A stretch of 64,000 bases of DNA from Myxococcota bacterium. Its GTDB lineage: Bacteria > Myxococcota > UBA727 > JABDBI01. The position numbers and the translations under genes are program-made. The stretch lies in the NCBI GenBank assembly GCA_040387835.1, contig JAZKCZ010000002.1:855286-919285 (forward strand). The letters run 5' to 3'. The notes beneath the pieces are model-generated. The model ran no database searches. It had not been told where the DNA came from and saw only the letters and a list, made by a program, of their open reading frames with translations. Below, piece after piece: positions 63,598 through 64,000 of the stretch (positions are counted from its first letter, which is position 1; each line of letters begins with the position of its first letter).

Positions 63598-64000
63598 ATG
63601 AAAATTCTTCCGATGGCTGTTTCCAGCCCTTTTATTGCAGAGCGTTATGAAGCTGGTGCTCAGGTTTTAAAAAGTCGCGGCCATGAATTTATGTTTGAGC
63701 CTAAGGCGCGTGAATCGGTACGTGGCTATTTAAATGGGTCGGATGTGGAACGTTTAGCTGAACTTACTAATGCACTTAAAAGTAAGGCGGATTTGGTTTG
63801 GGCAGTTCGGGGCGGTTACGGTTTGACACGCTTGTTGCCTGACTTGGACTTGTCGGGCGTGGCTAAATTCCCGGTAGCGGTTGGCTTTTCCGATACGTCT
63901 GCTTTGCTGATGCACCTTTGGAGTCGGTATAAAGCAAAAAGCTTGCACGCGCGATGTGTTGAGAAACTGGAAGCAGAATCTGACGAAAGTTTGCAGGCAC
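63598..64000 (+). CDS. ldcA: LD-carboxypeptidase (S66 family), truncated by window end
   Basis: The first 134 codons of an S66 peptidase that removes the terminal D-Ala from muropeptide tetrapeptides during wall recycling. The opening ILPMAVSSPF..AERYEAGAQVLKSRGHEF, the AVRGGYGLTRLLPDLDL segment and the nucleophile Ser in VGFSDTSALL match LdcA/MccF. The catalytic Glu and His would lie beyond the window. The start follows TATAGG-type sequence shared with comF. Confidence 0.9.
   Translation, partial: MKILPMAVSSPFIAERYEAGAQVLKSRGHEFMFEPKARESVRGYLNGSDVERLAELTNALKSKADLVWAVRGGYGLTRLLPDLDLSGVAKFPVAVGFSDTSALLMHLWSRYKAKSLHARCVEKLEAESDESLQA

Overview
This window is a gene-dense bacterial chromosome segment. 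It carries about 65 protein genes, two tRNA genes, two toxin-antitoxin pairs and several small dispersed repeats. Neighbouring genes often overlap by 1-14 bp. The organism is Gram-negative: it has lnt, an outer-membrane-type beta-barrel, many lipoproteins and PBP4/MltD wall enzymes. The mix of a PrkA-YeaH-SpoVR operon, a Hanks-type kinase, two subtilases, type II IPP isomerase, HemQ and a Cys-rich Lgt variant suggests a lineage of the old Deltaproteobacteria (Myxococcota or Bdellovibrionota-like). That placement is inference. No prophage, transposase or CRISPR array is visible.

Layout. 1-7.8 kb (minus): gyrA (3' end off the window), a secreted protein, a BrnQ transporter, and the coupled chain lgt-rplU-rpmA-gap-pgk, where glycolysis genes are tied to ribosomal protein genes. 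7.8-13.9 kb: a MaoC-type dehydratase pair, tRNA-Lys followed by a subtilase, a RelBE-like module, a glutamate-receptor-like potassium channel, a PAN-domain protein and menC. 13.8-23 kb: prfB, a 744-residue ankyrin-containing protein, and the minus-strand run MFS-recO-TPR-Ser/Thr kinase-lnt. 23-28.4 kb: two small exported proteins, then dacB-mltD-fni-dapA. 28.4-34.2 kb (minus): prkA-yeaH-spoVR-ferredoxin-GDPD stress operon. 34.2-41.4 kb: a lipase, a small protein and a transglutaminase-like protein sharing one N-terminal module, three exported glycan-type proteins, and a second subtilase next to tRNA-Asp. 41.6-47.1 kb: hpf-rapZ-TPR lipoprotein-hemQ, a histidine phosphatase, two lipoproteins, infA and a histone-H1-like protein. 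47.2-54.8 kb: quinone oxidoreductase-ridA, a mutY gene fused in frame to an NlpC/P60 lipoprotein, rpsA, an AAA/DUF4143 ATPase and rimO. 54.8-58.6 kb: a diverged copy of the rimO 3' end, then three paralogous lipoprotein glycosyltransferases and a beta-barrel. 58.7-64 kb: namZ, a Phd/VapC pair, an OYE-like remnant, a short RNase R, a lipoprotein, comF and the start of ldcA.

The strongest unusual theme is a set of glycan-type enzymes that carry signal peptides or lipoboxes although the families normally work in the cytoplasm: a pyruvyltransferase, two GH130-like propellers, three GT-A glycosyltransferases and one more lipoprotein. Other points of interest are the rimO 3'-end duplication, the MutY/NlpC fusion, both subtilases lying directly after a tRNA, a recurring promoter layout with the -10 box about 6-9 nt from the start codon, and a palindromic repeat found only between convergent genes.
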